35,963 bases of DNA from Pseudonocardia bannensis (lineage in GTDB: Bacteria > Actinomycetota > Actinomycetes > Mycobacteriales > Pseudonocardiaceae), in assembly GCF_012911875.1 (NCBI RefSeq), contig NZ_JAAXKZ010000056.1:1-35963 (forward strand). The letters are read 5' to 3'. The notes under the pieces are model-generated. The model was not told the DNA's origin, ran no database searches, and worked only from the letters and a program-made list of their open reading frames with translations. Of the stretch, positions 7,581 to 15,654 are shown in pieces; positions within the stretch are counted from its first letter, which is position 1; every line of letters begins with the position of its first letter. A program made the position numbers and the translations under genes.

Positions 7581-8372
7581 TCAGAGGTCGGCGCGGCGGC
7601 TCACCAGCGTCTCGGCCACCCGCGCCAGCTTGATGTTGAGCGACTGCGACGCCGAACGCAGCACCTCGAACGCCTCGGCCGCGGTGATCCCCCGGCGCTC
7701 CATCAGGATCCCCTTGGCCTGCCCGATCACATCGCGGCTGCGCAGCGCCTCGCGCAGCTGTGCGGCCTCGAGGTCGGTGGCGGTGCAGGCCTGGGTGGCC
7801 GCCAGCGCTGTCGACGCGTGCGCGGCCAATACCAGCGCGATGTCGCGGTCGGTCTCGTCCAGCCCGTTCCGCTGGAAGGAGTAGAAGTTGAGCGCTCCCA
7901 TCCGCGGCGGGTCGCCGTGCGGGAACAGGCCCACGGCCAGCACGCTGTGCATGCCCATCCCGGCCGCCGCCGGGCCGAACCGCGGGTACTCCCGCCCGGC
8001 CCCGAGATCGGCGCTGGCGGTCACGCCCCGGTTCGTCGCCCGCGCCGCCTCGATGCAGGGTCCCTCGTCGAAGCGGTACTGCAGCTCGTCGAGCCGGGTC
8101 GCCAGCTCGTCGGTCTCCACCGGGGTGTGGAAGCCCCCGCCGGAGGCACGCATCGTGACGCTGACCAGGTCGGCGCCCTCCACCACGGCGCGCCCCGCCC
8201 GGACCACTCGCCGCAGCACGTCCTGCACCGTGGTCGCGTCCAGCAGCGCGGCGGACAGCGCGACGAATTCGGCGGCCAAGGGGCCTGGAGCGGCGGAGAG
8301 CCCGTCGAACCGGTCGACCTCCCCCTCCACGAACAGCTGCTTGTCCTCGGCCCAGTCCTGGTCGGTCGGCAC
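7581..8372 (-). CDS. GAF and ANTAR domain-containing regulator
   Basis: Encodes 263 residues from a GTG at 8372 with GAGG upstream. Residues about 35-195 form a GAF domain ('RFDEGPCIEAARATNRGV', 'MHSVLAVGLFPHGDPPRMGALNFYS' region). Residues about 203-258 form an ANTAR RNA-binding domain with the signature 'SRDVIGQAKGILMERRGIT' and 'AFEVLRSASQSLNIKL'. ANTAR proteins bind tandem hairpins in nascent mRNA and prevent termination; actinobacteria have many GAF-ANTAR paralogues whose targets are largely unknown. It is divergent from the ligase gene at 8483. I saw no dual-hexaloop ANTAR target in the nearby leaders, but folding was not computed. Confidence 0.92.
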   Translation of the reverse strand: MPTDQDWAEDKQLFVEGEVDRFDGLSAAPGPLAAEFVALSAALLDATTVQDVLRRVVRAGRAVVEGADLVSVTMRASGGGFHTPVETDELATRLDELQYRFDEGPCIEAARATNRGVTASADLGAGREYPRFGPAAAGMGMHSVLAVGLFPHGDPPRMGALNFYSFQRNGLDETDRDIALVLAAHASTALAATQACTATDLEAAQLREALRSRDVIGQAKGILMERRGITAAEAFEVLRSASQSLNIKLARVAETLVSRRADL

Positions 8373-8470
8373 GTGACCACCTCATAGCTTCAGCGTCGAC
8401 GCGAAAGGATTATCCGGCCCAACGCTCATCAGCAACCAACGCTACGGCAGCGCGGCCCGGGTGCGACCGT

Positions 8471-8476
8471 GATACT
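8471..8476 (+). promoter_or_regulatory. Candidate -10 box of carboxylate-amine ligase gene
   Basis: GATACT ends six bases before the ATG at 8483, with no Shine-Dalgarno between. This implies a leaderless mRNA. Confidence 0.45.
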
Positions 8477-8482
8477 GCCGCC

Positions 8483-9571
8483 ATGGCGGTACGCACGGTG
8501 GGTGTCGAGGAAGAGTTCCTGCTCGTCGATCCGGTCAGTGGACGGCCGCGGGCCGTCGGGGGTGCCGTGCTGCAAGCTGCGGAGGACGACTCCGAACTCA
8601 CCGCGGAGCTGCACCGCGAGCAGTTGGAGACCGGCACCCGGCCCTGCGTCGGCCTCGACGAACTCGGGCGCGAGCTGCGCGGCACCCGGGCCGTGGCGGC
8701 CGCGGCGGCGAGCGCCGTGGGCGTCGACCTGGTCGCGCTGGCCACCTCGCCGTTGGCCGTGGAGCCGACGGTCTCACCCTCGCCGCGGTACCGGAAGATG
8801 GCACAGCGGTTCGGGCTCACCGTCGACGAGGTGATGACCTGCGGCTGCCACGTGCACGTCGCGATCGACTCCGCGGAGGAGGGCGTCGCCGCGGCCGACC
8901 GGATCCGGCCGTGGCTGGCGCCGCTGCTCGCGCTGAGCGTCAACTCGCCGTTCTGGCAGGGTGCCGACTCGGGGTATGCGAGCTTCCGCAGCCAGCTGTG
9001 GACGCGCTGGCCGTCAGCGGGACCGTACGAGCTGTTCGGCTCGCCGGCCGGCTACCGCGGCACGGTCGCGGCGATTCTCGGCTCGGACACCGTGCTCGAC
9101 GAAGGGATGATCTACTTCGACGCCCGGCTGTCCCGGCACCATCCGACGCTGGAGATCCGCGTCGCCGACGTCTGCCTGGACCCCGACGACGCCGTGCTGA
9201 TCGCGGCCCTGGCCCGGGCATTGGTCGAGACCGCGGTGCGCGGCCGGCGGGCTGGCTGCGCACCGGACCCGGTGCGCACCGAGGTGCTGAGACTGGCGTC
9301 GTGGCGGGCCGGGCGGTCCGGACTCGACGGGGAACTGCTCGACCCGACGACGTGGCGGCCCGCTGCGGCGGCGGACGTGCTGAACAGGTTGATGGCACAC
9401 GTCGCGCCCGCGCTGGAGGACGCCGGCGAGCTCGAGACCGTGCGCGGCCTGCTCGACGCGGTGCTGCGCCGCGGCACCGGCGCCACGCGCCAGCGTCAGG
9501 TGCTCGAGCGCACCGGGGATCTCAGCGCCGTCGTCGCCGCGGCGACGGCGGCCGGCCGCGGCACCGGATGA
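8483..9571 (+). CDS. YbdK-type carboxylate-amine ligase (glutamate-cysteine ligase 2 family)
   Basis: Encodes 362 residues beginning 'MAVRTVGVEEEFLLVD', the diagnostic start of the GCS2 family (PF04107). 'CGCHVHVAID' (about residues 115-124) and 'HPTLEIRVADVCLD' further on are the conserved ATP/metal-site regions. These enzymes join glutamate, or another carboxylate, to an amine through an acyl-phosphate. E. coli YbdK has weak glutamate-cysteine ligase activity, but many actinobacterial homologues are not involved in glutathione. No ergothioneine or mycothiol genes are adjacent, so the true substrate is open. The ATG at 8483 is preceded by a -10 box at leaderless spacing. Confidence 0.88.
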   Translation: MAVRTVGVEEEFLLVDPVSGRPRAVGGAVLQAAEDDSELTAELHREQLETGTRPCVGLDELGRELRGTRAVAAAAASAVGVDLVALATSPLAVEPTVSPSPRYRKMAQRFGLTVDEVMTCGCHVHVAIDSAEEGVAAADRIRPWLAPLLALSVNSPFWQGADSGYASFRSQLWTRWPSAGPYELFGSPAGYRGTVAAILGSDTVLDEGMIYFDARLSRHHPTLEIRVADVCLDPDDAVLIAALARALVETAVRGRRAGCAPDPVRTEVLRLASWRAGRSGLDGELLDPTTWRPAAAADVLNRLMAHVAPALEDAGELETVRGLLDAVLRRGTGATRQRQVLERTGDLSAVVAAATAAGRGTG

Positions 9572-9616
9572 CGCGCGGGATGCGGCGAGCCGCCGACCCG
9601 ACGCCGGATGCGCCGG

Positions 9617-10243
9617 TCAGGACGCCCGGTGCGTCCCGACATAGGAGTTCCGGGACCGCAGCTTGCGCACGATCAGCCAGATGACGAGCACGACGACGAG
9701 CCCGAGCACCACGTAACCGGCCGGGCCGAGGGCGCCCTCGACGCGGTCCCAGTTCTCCCCGAGGACCCAGCCCAACACGATGAACACCGCGTTCCAGATG
9801 CCGCTGCCGATCGCGGTGAGCAGCAGGAAGCGGGTCATGGGCATCCCGCCGACCCCGGCCGGCACCGACACCACGCTGCGGATCAGCGGGACGCACCGGC
9901 CGAACAGGACGAGCTTGCTGCCGTGCCGGTCGAACAGGGCACGCCCGCGCTCGAGGTCCTTCTGGCTGGACAGGATGAACCAGCGCTTCGCCGCGAGGGC
10001 GTGCAGCCGTTCGTACCCGAGCCACGCACCCAGCCCGTAGAGAACCAGTGCTCCGAGCACCGAGCCCGCGGTGGCGGCGGGCCAGACCCAGAACGCGTCG
10101 ATCGCGCCGGTGCGGGCCCGGAACCCCGCCAGCGGCAGGATCGCCTCGGACGGGATCGGCGGAACCACGTTCTCCAGAAAAATCAGCAGGCCGACTCCGG
10201 CCGCTCCGAGCCGGTCGACGATCGAGAACACCCAGTCGGCCAC
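9617..10243 (-). CDS. DedA family membrane protein
   Basis: Encodes about 208 residues if the GTG at 10243 is used; an upstream GTG at 10276 adds 11 poorly conserved residues. Family motifs are 'LENVVPPIPSE' near the N-terminus, 'FGRCVPLIRSVVSVPAG' in the middle and 'GSGIWNAVFIVLGWVLG' before the last helix. The re-entrant loop and C-terminal membrane helix are as expected. DedA proteins are envelope-maintenance membrane proteins; characterised relatives translocate undecaprenyl phosphate or phospholipids. The gene converges on the ligase gene, leaving about 45 bp. Confidence is high for the family, moderate for the start. Confidence 0.88.
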   Translation of the reverse strand: MADWVFSIVDRLGAAGVGLLIFLENVVPPIPSEAILPLAGFRARTGAIDAFWVWPAATAGSVLGALVLYGLGAWLGYERLHALAAKRWFILSSQKDLERGRALFDRHGSKLVLFGRCVPLIRSVVSVPAGVGGMPMTRFLLLTAIGSGIWNAVFIVLGWVLGENWDRVEGALGPAGYVVLGLVVVLVIWLIVRKLRSRNSYVGTHRAS

Positions 10244-10320
10244 ATGTCCATGATGCCCAGAACGCCGGATGAACACCGGAATGCGGGGTCTGATGCGGCG
10301 GCGCTCACATCTGGGCCACG

Positions 10321-10728
10321 ATGGCGGCCATGGCCGTGAACCCCACCGGAGCCGACATGAAGGCGTTCCTCGCCGCGGGCCCCGATCAGCCGATCGTCAT
10401 GCTCAACCTGCTGCGGTTCGCCGAGGGCGGCGCGCAGCGTTACGACGAGTACATCGCCCACTTCCGCCCGTTCGCGGAGAAGGTCGGGGGGTCGGTCCTG
10501 TACTTCGGCCACGGCGCCGACCCGATCGTCGCCGAGCAGGGACAGGACTGGGACGCGGTGCTGCTGGTCTCCTACCCGAGCCGGCGGGCGTTCTCCGACA
10601 TGGTGCGCGACCCCGGCTACCAGGCGGGCACGCACCTGCGTACCGAGGCGGTGGTCGAGGCGGTGCTGCAGCCGACGGTCCCGCGCGGGCGACCTGCCTC
10701 CGACCGGCGGTCACCTCAGTCCCGGTGA
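10321..10728 (+). CDS. DUF1330 domain-containing protein
   Basis: Encodes 135 residues from ATG 10321 (or ATG 10330). The core is a dimeric alpha/beta-barrel of about 95 residues with 'PIVMLNLLRFAEGGAQRYDEYI', split here as 'PIVMLNLLRF' and 'RYDEYIAHFRPF', then 'VLLVSYPSRRAFSDMVRDP' and 'GYQAGTHLRTEA', all typical of DUF1330. The C-terminal 25 residues are Arg-rich and unlike the family, possibly read-on. The family has no established reaction. The stop codon lies inside a near-perfect palindrome. It is divergent from the DedA gene. Confidence 0.8.
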   Translation: MAAMAVNPTGADMKAFLAAGPDQPIVMLNLLRFAEGGAQRYDEYIAHFRPFAEKVGGSVLYFGHGADPIVAEQGQDWDAVLLVSYPSRRAFSDMVRDPGYQAGTHLRTEAVVEAVLQPTVPRGRPASDRRSPQSR

Positions 10729-10740
10729 TCACCGAGACTG
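10717..10740. promoter_or_regulatory. 24-bp palindrome, candidate operator
   Basis: CAGTC-c-CGGTGA joins TCACCG-a-GACTG with no loop, a 24-bp perfect dyad except for one mismatched pair (10722/10735). The core CGGTGATCACCG is self-complementary. It overlaps the DUF1330 stop codon and lies 53 bp upstream of the cupin -10 box. Lack of a loop argues for a dimeric repressor or activator site more than a terminator. Confidence 0.45.
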
Positions 10741-10792
10741 CATCGGGCGCACCCGTCGACGACGCCGGCCCGCGCCGTCCGACGACTCTTCC

Positions 10793-10798
10793 TAAGGT
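10793..10798 (+). promoter_or_regulatory. Candidate -10 box of cupin gene
   Basis: TAAGGT ends exactly six bases before the ATG at 10805, implying a leaderless transcript. No clear -35 is visible. Confidence 0.5.
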
Positions 10799-10804
10799 GA
10801 ACGC

Positions 10805-11170
10805 ATGACCTCCACGGCGTCCCCCGCCATGCAGAAGGCCGATCTCGACGCGATCGAGCCCGACGTGCATGGCCTGATCAGCAAGCAGACCGCCCAGCTC
10901 GACGGCGTCGACGTGACCCGGGTCCGGTTCGACCCGGGCGCCCGCTGGTCGAGCGACCTGAAGTCCTACGCGGGCACCGAGAGCTGCGAGTTGCCGCACG
11001 TGGCGCTCGTGCTCAGTGGCCGGCTGGGCGTCCGGATGGACGACGGCAGCACCGAGGAGTTCGGACCGAACCAGGTCATGATGCTGCCGCCCGGCCACGA
11101 CGCCTGGACCGTCGGCGACGAGGCCTGCGTGTTCGTCGAGTTCTCCCGAGGCAACGACTACTACGCCTGA
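10805..11170 (+). CDS. Cupin domain-containing protein
   Basis: Encodes 121 residues from ATG 10805. The single double-stranded beta-helix domain shows 'HVALVLSGRLGVRMDDGS' (motif 1 region) and 'MMLPPGHDAWTVGDEACVFVEFS' (motif 2 region). Only one or two of the classical metal ligands are obvious (His in 'LPHVAL' and 'GHDAW'), so metal binding is uncertain. Small cupins of this kind are commonly annotated as stress- or signal-related proteins without known substrate. The gene probably has its own leaderless promoter and is followed by a long hairpin. Confidence 0.8.
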   Translation: MTSTASPAMQKADLDAIEPDVHGLISKQTAQLDGVDVTRVRFDPGARWSSDLKSYAGTESCELPHVALVLSGRLGVRMDDGSTEEFGPNQVMMLPPGHDAWTVGDEACVFVEFSRGNDYYA

Positions 11171-11185
11171 CACCTCCGCCCCACC

Positions 11186-11238
11186 GGCGCGAAGGTGGCC
11201 CCCGCAACGCCTGACGTTGCGAGGGCCACCTTCGCGCC
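11186..11238. terminator. Bidirectional hairpin terminator between cupin and fadB genes
   Basis: Arms of 24 bases (11186-11209 and 11215-11238) pair with one mismatch around a 5-base loop (CCTGA). It lies between two convergent genes, eight bases before the fadB stop on the opposite strand. There is no U-tract, as is usual for high-GC actinobacteria, so the stem itself would have to terminate. Confidence 0.75.
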
Positions 11239-11245
11239 GTACGGG

Positions 11246-13408
11246 TTACGCGGCGGCGGTTGTGGTGGCGCGGTTGCGCAGCGACTGCGGGACCGCGAAG
11301 CGGTCGCCGTACTTCTTCGCCAGCTCGTCGGCACGGGCCACGAAGCCGGCCGGGCCGCCCGGGTAGCCCTCGATGTACTGCATCACGCCACCGGTCCAGG
11401 CCGGGAAGCCGATGCCGAAGATCGAGCCGATGTTGGCGTCGGGCACCGAGGTCAGCACGCCCTCGTCGAAGCACCTGACGGTCTCGAGCGCCTCGATGAT
11501 CAGCATGCGCTCGGACAGCTCGTGCAGGTCGACGTCGTGGTTGGTCGCGCCGAAGTGCTCCCGCAGCCCCGGCCAGAGCCGGGTCCGCTTGCCGTCGACG
11601 TACTCGTAGAAGCCCGCGCCCGAGCTCCTGCCCTTGCGGTCGAACTCGTCGAGCATCCGGTCGACCACGGCCTCCGACGGGTGCGTCGGCCAGGTGCCGC
11701 CCGCGGCCACGACGGCCGCCTTGGTCTCCTCGCGGATCTTGCGCGGCAGGGTCAGCGTCAGCTCGTCCATCAGCTGCAGCACCGGTGCCGGGTAGCCGGC
11801 CTGCGAGGACGCCTGCTCGATCGTCTGCGGGTCGATGCCCTCGGCGAGCATCGCGATGCCCTCGTTGATGAAGGTGCCGATGACCCGGCTGGTGAAGAAG
11901 CCGCGGCTGTCGTTGACCACGATCGGGGTCTTCTTCATCCCGAGCGTCACGTCGAACGCCTTGGCCAGCGTGGCGTCCGAGGTCTGCTCACCGCGGATGA
12001 TCTCGACCAGCGGCATCTTGTCGACCGGGGAGAAGAAGTGCAGGCCGATGAAGTCGGCCGGCCGGTCGACGCCCGCGGCGAGCTCGGTGATCGGCAGCGT
12101 CGAGGTGTTCGAGCACAGCAGCGCGTCGGGCTTGATGACCTTCGCGGCCTCGGCGAAGACCTCCTGCTTCAGCTTCACGCTCTCGAACACGGCCTCGATG
12201 ACGATGTCGCAGCCGGCGAGGTCGGCGTAGTCAGCGGTCGGGGTGATGCGGGCGAGCAGCGCATCGCCCTTCTCCTGCGTGGTCTTGCCCCGCTGGACAC
12301 CCTTGGCCACCAGGCCCTCGGAGTACGCCTTGCCCTTCTGCGCCGCCTCGATCGAGACGTCCTTGAGCACGACCTCCCAGCCCGACAGCGCGCAGGTGTA
12401 GGCGATGCCCGCACCCATCATCCCGGCGCCGAGCACGGCGACCTTGGTCGGCTGCCACTTCTCGTGACCGTCGGGCCGCGAGCCACCGCCGTTGATGTGC
12501 TGCAGGTCGAAGAAGAACGCCTTGGTCATGTTCTTCGAGACCTGGCCGGTGACCAGCTCGGTGAAGTAGCGGCTCTCGATGCGCTGCGCGGTCTCGAAGT
12601 CGACCTGGGTGCCCTCGACCGCCGCGGCCAGGATGCTGCGCGGCGCGGGCATCGGGGCGCCCTTGAGCTGCTTGCGCAGGTTGGCCGGGAACGCCGGCAG
12701 GATCGACGCGAGCTTCGGGTTCGACGGGGTGCCGCCGGGGATCTTGTAGCCCTTCTTGTCCCACGGCTGCGCGGCCTCGGGGTTGGCCGCGATCCAGGCC
12801 CGGGCCTTGTCCATCATCTCGTCGACGCTGGTGGCCAGCTCGTCGATGATGCCGATCTCCAGCGCCTTGGCCGGCTTGTGCCGCTGGCCCTGCGCGAGCA
12901 CCTTCATGAACCCGTCGGCGATGCCGAGCATGCGGGTGATCCGGACGACGCCGCCGCCACCGGGAAGCAGGCCCAGGGTGACCTCGGGCAGGCCGTAGAT
13001 CACCCCCTTGGCGTCGAGGCCGATCCGGTGGTGGCAGGCCAGGCCGATCTCCAGGCCACCGCCGAGCGCGGTGCCGTTCATCGCCGCGACGACCGGCCTG
13101 CCGAGGGTCTCCAGCTTGCGCAGCTGGGCCTTGACCGTGGTGACGTTCTCCATGATCGCCGGCGCGTCGGCCGGGGTCGCCTTGGACATCGAGTCCAGGT
13201 CACCGCCGGCGAAGAAGGTCTTCTTCGCCGAGGTGACGATGACGCCGGTGAGGTTGTCCTTCTCCGCCACCAGAGCATCGACGACCTCGCCCATCGCGGC
13301 GACGTAGCGGTCGTTCATCGTGTTGGCGCTGCGGCCCGGGTCGTCGAGGGTGACGATCGCGATCCTGTCGTCCCCGCGCTCCCAGCGGACGGCCTTCTGC
13401 TCGCTCAC
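11246..13408 (-). CDS. fadB: 3-hydroxyacyl-CoA dehydrogenase/enoyl-CoA hydratase, FadB-type
   Basis: Encodes 720 residues, the usual size of the multifunctional beta-oxidation alpha subunit. Residues about 1-190 are an enoyl-CoA hydratase with 'FFAGGDLDSM' and catalytic Glu120 ('ALGGGLEIGLA') and Glu142 ('GLPEVTLGLLPGGGG'). Residues about 320-505 are the NAD-binding dehydrogenase with 'VLGAGMMGAGIA' (326-336) and catalytic His457 in 'GLHFFSPVDKMPLVEI', followed by the C-terminal dimerisation domains. It performs hydration and oxidation of enoyl-CoA in the cytoplasm. It lies 39 bp downstream of the thiolase gene and forms a fadA-fadB operon with it. An AGAGGAA ribosome site precedes the GTG start. 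Confidence 0.95.
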   Translation of the reverse strand: MSEQKAVRWERGDDRIAIVTLDDPGRSANTMNDRYVAAMGEVVDALVAEKDNLTGVIVTSAKKTFFAGGDLDSMSKATPADAPAIMENVTTVKAQLRKLETLGRPVVAAMNGTALGGGLEIGLACHHRIGLDAKGVIYGLPEVTLGLLPGGGGVVRITRMLGIADGFMKVLAQGQRHKPAKALEIGIIDELATSVDEMMDKARAWIAANPEAAQPWDKKGYKIPGGTPSNPKLASILPAFPANLRKQLKGAPMPAPRSILAAAVEGTQVDFETAQRIESRYFTELVTGQVSKNMTKAFFFDLQHINGGGSRPDGHEKWQPTKVAVLGAGMMGAGIAYTCALSGWEVVLKDVSIEAAQKGKAYSEGLVAKGVQRGKTTQEKGDALLARITPTADYADLAGCDIVIEAVFESVKLKQEVFAEAAKVIKPDALLCSNTSTLPITELAAGVDRPADFIGLHFFSPVDKMPLVEIIRGEQTSDATLAKAFDVTLGMKKTPIVVNDSRGFFTSRVIGTFINEGIAMLAEGIDPQTIEQASSQAGYPAPVLQLMDELTLTLPRKIREETKAAVVAAGGTWPTHPSEAVVDRMLDEFDRKGRSSGAGFYEYVDGKRTRLWPGLREHFGATNHDVDLHELSERMLIIEALETVRCFDEGVLTSVPDANIGSIFGIGFPAWTGGVMQYIEGYPGGPAGFVARADELAKKYGDRFAVPQSLRNRATTTAAA

Positions 13409-13447
13409 TGTGTTTCCAGTTCCTCTCGTGTGGTCCGGGGAGCCGCG

Positions 13448-14668
13448 TCAGACACGCTCGACGACGGTGGCGATGCCCATCCCGCCGCCGACGCACAGCG
13501 TGGCGAGGCCGTAGCGCAGGTCGCGACGCTCGAGCTCGTCGACCAGGGTGCCGAGGATCATCGCGCCGGTGGCGCCCAGCGGGTGGCCCATGGCGATCGC
13601 GCCACCGTTGACGTTGACCTTCTCGTGGTCGAGGTCGAGGTCGCGCATGAAGCGCAGCGCGACCGCGGCGAACGCCTCGTTGATCTCGAACAGGTCGATG
13701 TCGTCGACGGTCAGGCCCGCCTTGGCCAGCGCCTTGCGGCTGGCCGGCGCGGGGCCGGTGAGCATGATCGTCGGGTCGGCACCGGACAGCGCGGTGGAGA
13801 CGATGCGGGCCCGCGGGGTGATGCCCGCGGCCTTGCCGGCCGCCTCGGTTCCGATCAGGCACAGCGACGCGCCGTCGACGATGCCGGACGAGTTGCCGGC
13901 GTGGTGCACGTGGTCGATCTTCTCGACCCAGTGGTAGCGCTGCAGCGCCACGGCGTCGAACCCACCGGCCTCGCCCATCATCGCGAACGACGGCTGCAGG
14001 CCGGCCAGGCTCTCCAGCGTGGCACCGGCACGGACGTGCTCGTCCCGGTCCAGGATCGTCAGGCCGTTGCGGTCCTTGACCGGGACGACCGAGCGCGCGA
14101 AGTAGCCGTTGGCCCAGGCCTTCGCGGCGCGGTTCTGCGACTCGACGGCGAACGTGTCCACGTCCTCGCGGGAGAAGCCCTCGAGGGTCGCGATCAGGTC
14201 GGCGCCGATGCCCTGGGGCACGAAACCGGTCTGGTACGCGGTGTCGGGGTCCATCGCCCAGGCGCCACCGTCGGAGCCCATCGGGACGCGCGACATGGCC
14301 TCGACACCGCCGGCGAGGACCATCTCCTCCATGCCGGAGCGCACCTTGAGCGCGGCGGTGTTGACCGCCTCCAGGCCGGAGGCGCAGAACCGGTTGAGCT
14401 GAACTCCGGCGACGGTGTCGGGCAGGCCGGCCGCGATCGCGGCGGTCTTGGCGATGTCGCCGCCCTGGTCCCCGATCGGCGACACGACGCCGAGCACGAC
14501 GTCGTCGATCGTGGCCGGGTCGAGCTCGGGGAACCGGGCGCGCATCTCGTCGATCAGCCCGACGACCAGCGATACCGGCTTGACCTCGTGCAGCGAGCCG
14601 GAGGCCTTGCCCCGGCCGCGTGGCGTGCGGATCGCGTCGTAGATGTACGCCTCGGGGATCTCGCTCAT
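13448..14668 (-). CDS. fadA: Acetyl-CoA C-acyltransferase (thiolase), FadA-type
   Basis: Encodes 406 residues from the ATG at 14668, preceded by GAGAGG; an upstream in-frame ATG at 14713 would add residues that do not look conserved. Catalytic residues are visible: nucleophile Cys95 in '[10 protein letters not shown]', His362 in '[11 protein letters not shown]' and Cys392 in 'LCVGGGMG'. The enzyme cleaves 3-ketoacyl-CoA with CoA to release acetyl-CoA. It is the first gene of an operon with the FadB-type protein. The start lies about 90 nt downstream of the candidate promoter and dyad shared with the divergent MerR gene. Confidence 0.95.
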   Translation of the reverse strand: MSEIPEAYIYDAIRTPRGRGKASGSLHEVKPVSLVVGLIDEMRARFPELDPATIDDVVLGVVSPIGDQGGDIAKTAAIAAGLPDTVAGVQLNRFCASGLEAVNTAALKVRSGMEEMVLAGGVEAMSRVPMGSDGGAWAMDPDTAYQTGFVPQGIGADLIATLEGFSREDVDTFAVESQNRAAKAWANGYFARSVVPVKDRNGLTILDRDEHVRAGATLESLAGLQPSFAMMGEAGGFDAVALQRYHWVEKIDHVHHAGNSSGIVDGASLCLIGTEAAGKAAGITPRARIVSTALSGADPTIMLTGPAPASRKALAKAGLTVDDIDLFEINEAFAAVALRFMRDLDLDHEKVNVNGGAIAMGHPLGATGAMILGTLVDELERRDLRYGLATLCVGGGMGIATVVERV

Positions 14669-14759
14669 GCGAACCTCTCGTCTGCTCCGGCGAAGAAACA
14701 CGGCTGCGGGCACGGCTGCGGCGACAGGCCGCGACGGCCGATGGCGCCGTTCGGCTCCT

Positions 14760-14789
14760 TTGTTACAGCAGTACTGTCACATAGGTCAA
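14760..14789 (-). promoter_or_regulatory. Candidate fadAB promoter spanning MerR-type dyad
   Basis: On the minus strand TTGACC (14789-14784) and TAACAA (14765-14760) are separated by 18 bp. The spacer is filled by a 21-bp dyad at 14761-14781 whose half sites TGTTACAG and CTGTCACA flank CAGTA and pair with one mismatch. MerR-family activators bind such dyads in long spacers. The same dyad covers the -35 region expected for the divergent regulator gene, so autoregulation is possible. Confidence 0.5.
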
Positions 14790-14798
14790 GGTCTGCCG

Positions 14799-14804
14799 TA
14801 GCCT
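14799..14804 (+). promoter_or_regulatory. Candidate -10 box of MerR-family regulator gene
   Basis: TAGCCT ends exactly six bases before ATG 14811, giving a leaderless mRNA. The matching -35 would fall in the right half of the 14761-14781 dyad. Confidence 0.45.
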
Positions 14805-14810
14805 TCACCC

Positions 14811-15554
14811 ATGGCAGTGCCGACTCCGCAACGATCTGCACCCGACGGGGAACTGCTGACCATCGACCAGTTGGCCGATCGCAGTGGTGTCACCGTTCGC
14901 ACCATCCGCTTCTACGCCGGACGCGGGCTGCTCCCGCCGCCTCGGCTGCGTGGCCGCACGGGCCTCTACGGCCCCGACCACCTGGCCCGGTTGGAGCTGA
15001 TCAGCGAGCTGTCCGCACTCGGGTTCACCCTCGCCGCGATCGAGCGTTACCTGGAACGGGTGCCGCATTCCACGGGCGCCGGCGAGCTCGCCCTGCAGCG
15101 CGCCCTGCTGACCCCGTGGGTGCCCGAACAGCTCGAGGAGGTCGACCGAGCCGAGCTCGACCGGCGGGCCGGACGGGTGCTCGACGACGACGACGTCGAC
15201 GCGCTGGAGGCCATCGGCGCCGTGGAACGGCTCGTCGAGGGCGAGGGGGCCGGGCGGATCCGGTTGCACGGACCGCTCGGGCCCGGGCTGGAGATGCTCG
15301 ACTCCGGGCTGCCCACGGCGTTGCTGCGCGACTCCCACGAGCTCATCGAGAAGCACACCACCGCGCTGGCCGAAGACCTAATGGCGCTGTTCCAGCGGCA
15401 GGTGCTGCAGCCCTACCGCGACGCGGGCCGCCCCGCCGAGGAGCGCAGCCGGTTGGCCGCCACCATGAGCAGGCTCAAGCCGATCACCGTGCAGGGCGTC
15501 GTCACGGCGTTCGGCCGCGCGGTGAACCGGGCCATCCGCGAACGCATCGGCTGA
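14811..15554 (+). CDS. MerR family transcriptional regulator
   Basis: Encodes 247 residues. The N-terminal winged helix-turn-helix is textbook: 'LTIDQLADRSGVTVRTIRFY' (residues 16-35), 'AGRGLLPPPRLRGRTGLYGPDHL' and 'LELISELSALGFTLAAIERYL'. The C-terminal 150 residues form a mostly helical effector region without Cys pairs for metals, so an organic or acyl-CoA ligand is more likely than a metal. It is transcribed divergently from fadAB and shares a dyad with that operon, which suggests it controls fatty-acid beta-oxidation. This link is inference from arrangement; the DNA-binding family is certain. Confidence 0.92.
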   Translation: MAVPTPQRSAPDGELLTIDQLADRSGVTVRTIRFYAGRGLLPPPRLRGRTGLYGPDHLARLELISELSALGFTLAAIERYLERVPHSTGAGELALQRALLTPWVPEQLEEVDRAELDRRAGRVLDDDDVDALEAIGAVERLVEGEGAGRIRLHGPLGPGLEMLDSGLPTALLRDSHELIEKHTTALAEDLMALFQRQVLQPYRDAGRPAEERSRLAATMSRLKPITVQGVVTAFGRAVNRAIRERIG

Positions 15555-15642
15555 CGGTGCGGATCGCCGGCGAGGAGCGGCGATACCGGGCCGGCGGCGC
15601 CGGCGCGAGACCGGCCGGCCCCGCGCCGGGGCGATCTGCGCC

Positions 15643-15648
15643 TAGGGT
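15643..15648 (+). promoter_or_regulatory. Candidate -10 box of thioesterase gene
   Basis: TAGGGT ends exactly six bases before the GTG at 15655; no Shine-Dalgarno is present, so the mRNA is probably leaderless. Confidence 0.45.
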
Positions 15649-15654
15649 GCGGCC

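Noticed and set aside
8392..8443. GCGTCGACGC palindrome and a repeated CCAACGCT (8419 and 8436) between the ANTAR and ligase genes
   Set aside because: Short motifs of this size are expected by chance in GC-rich DNA; I see no spacing or symmetry that ties them to either promoter.
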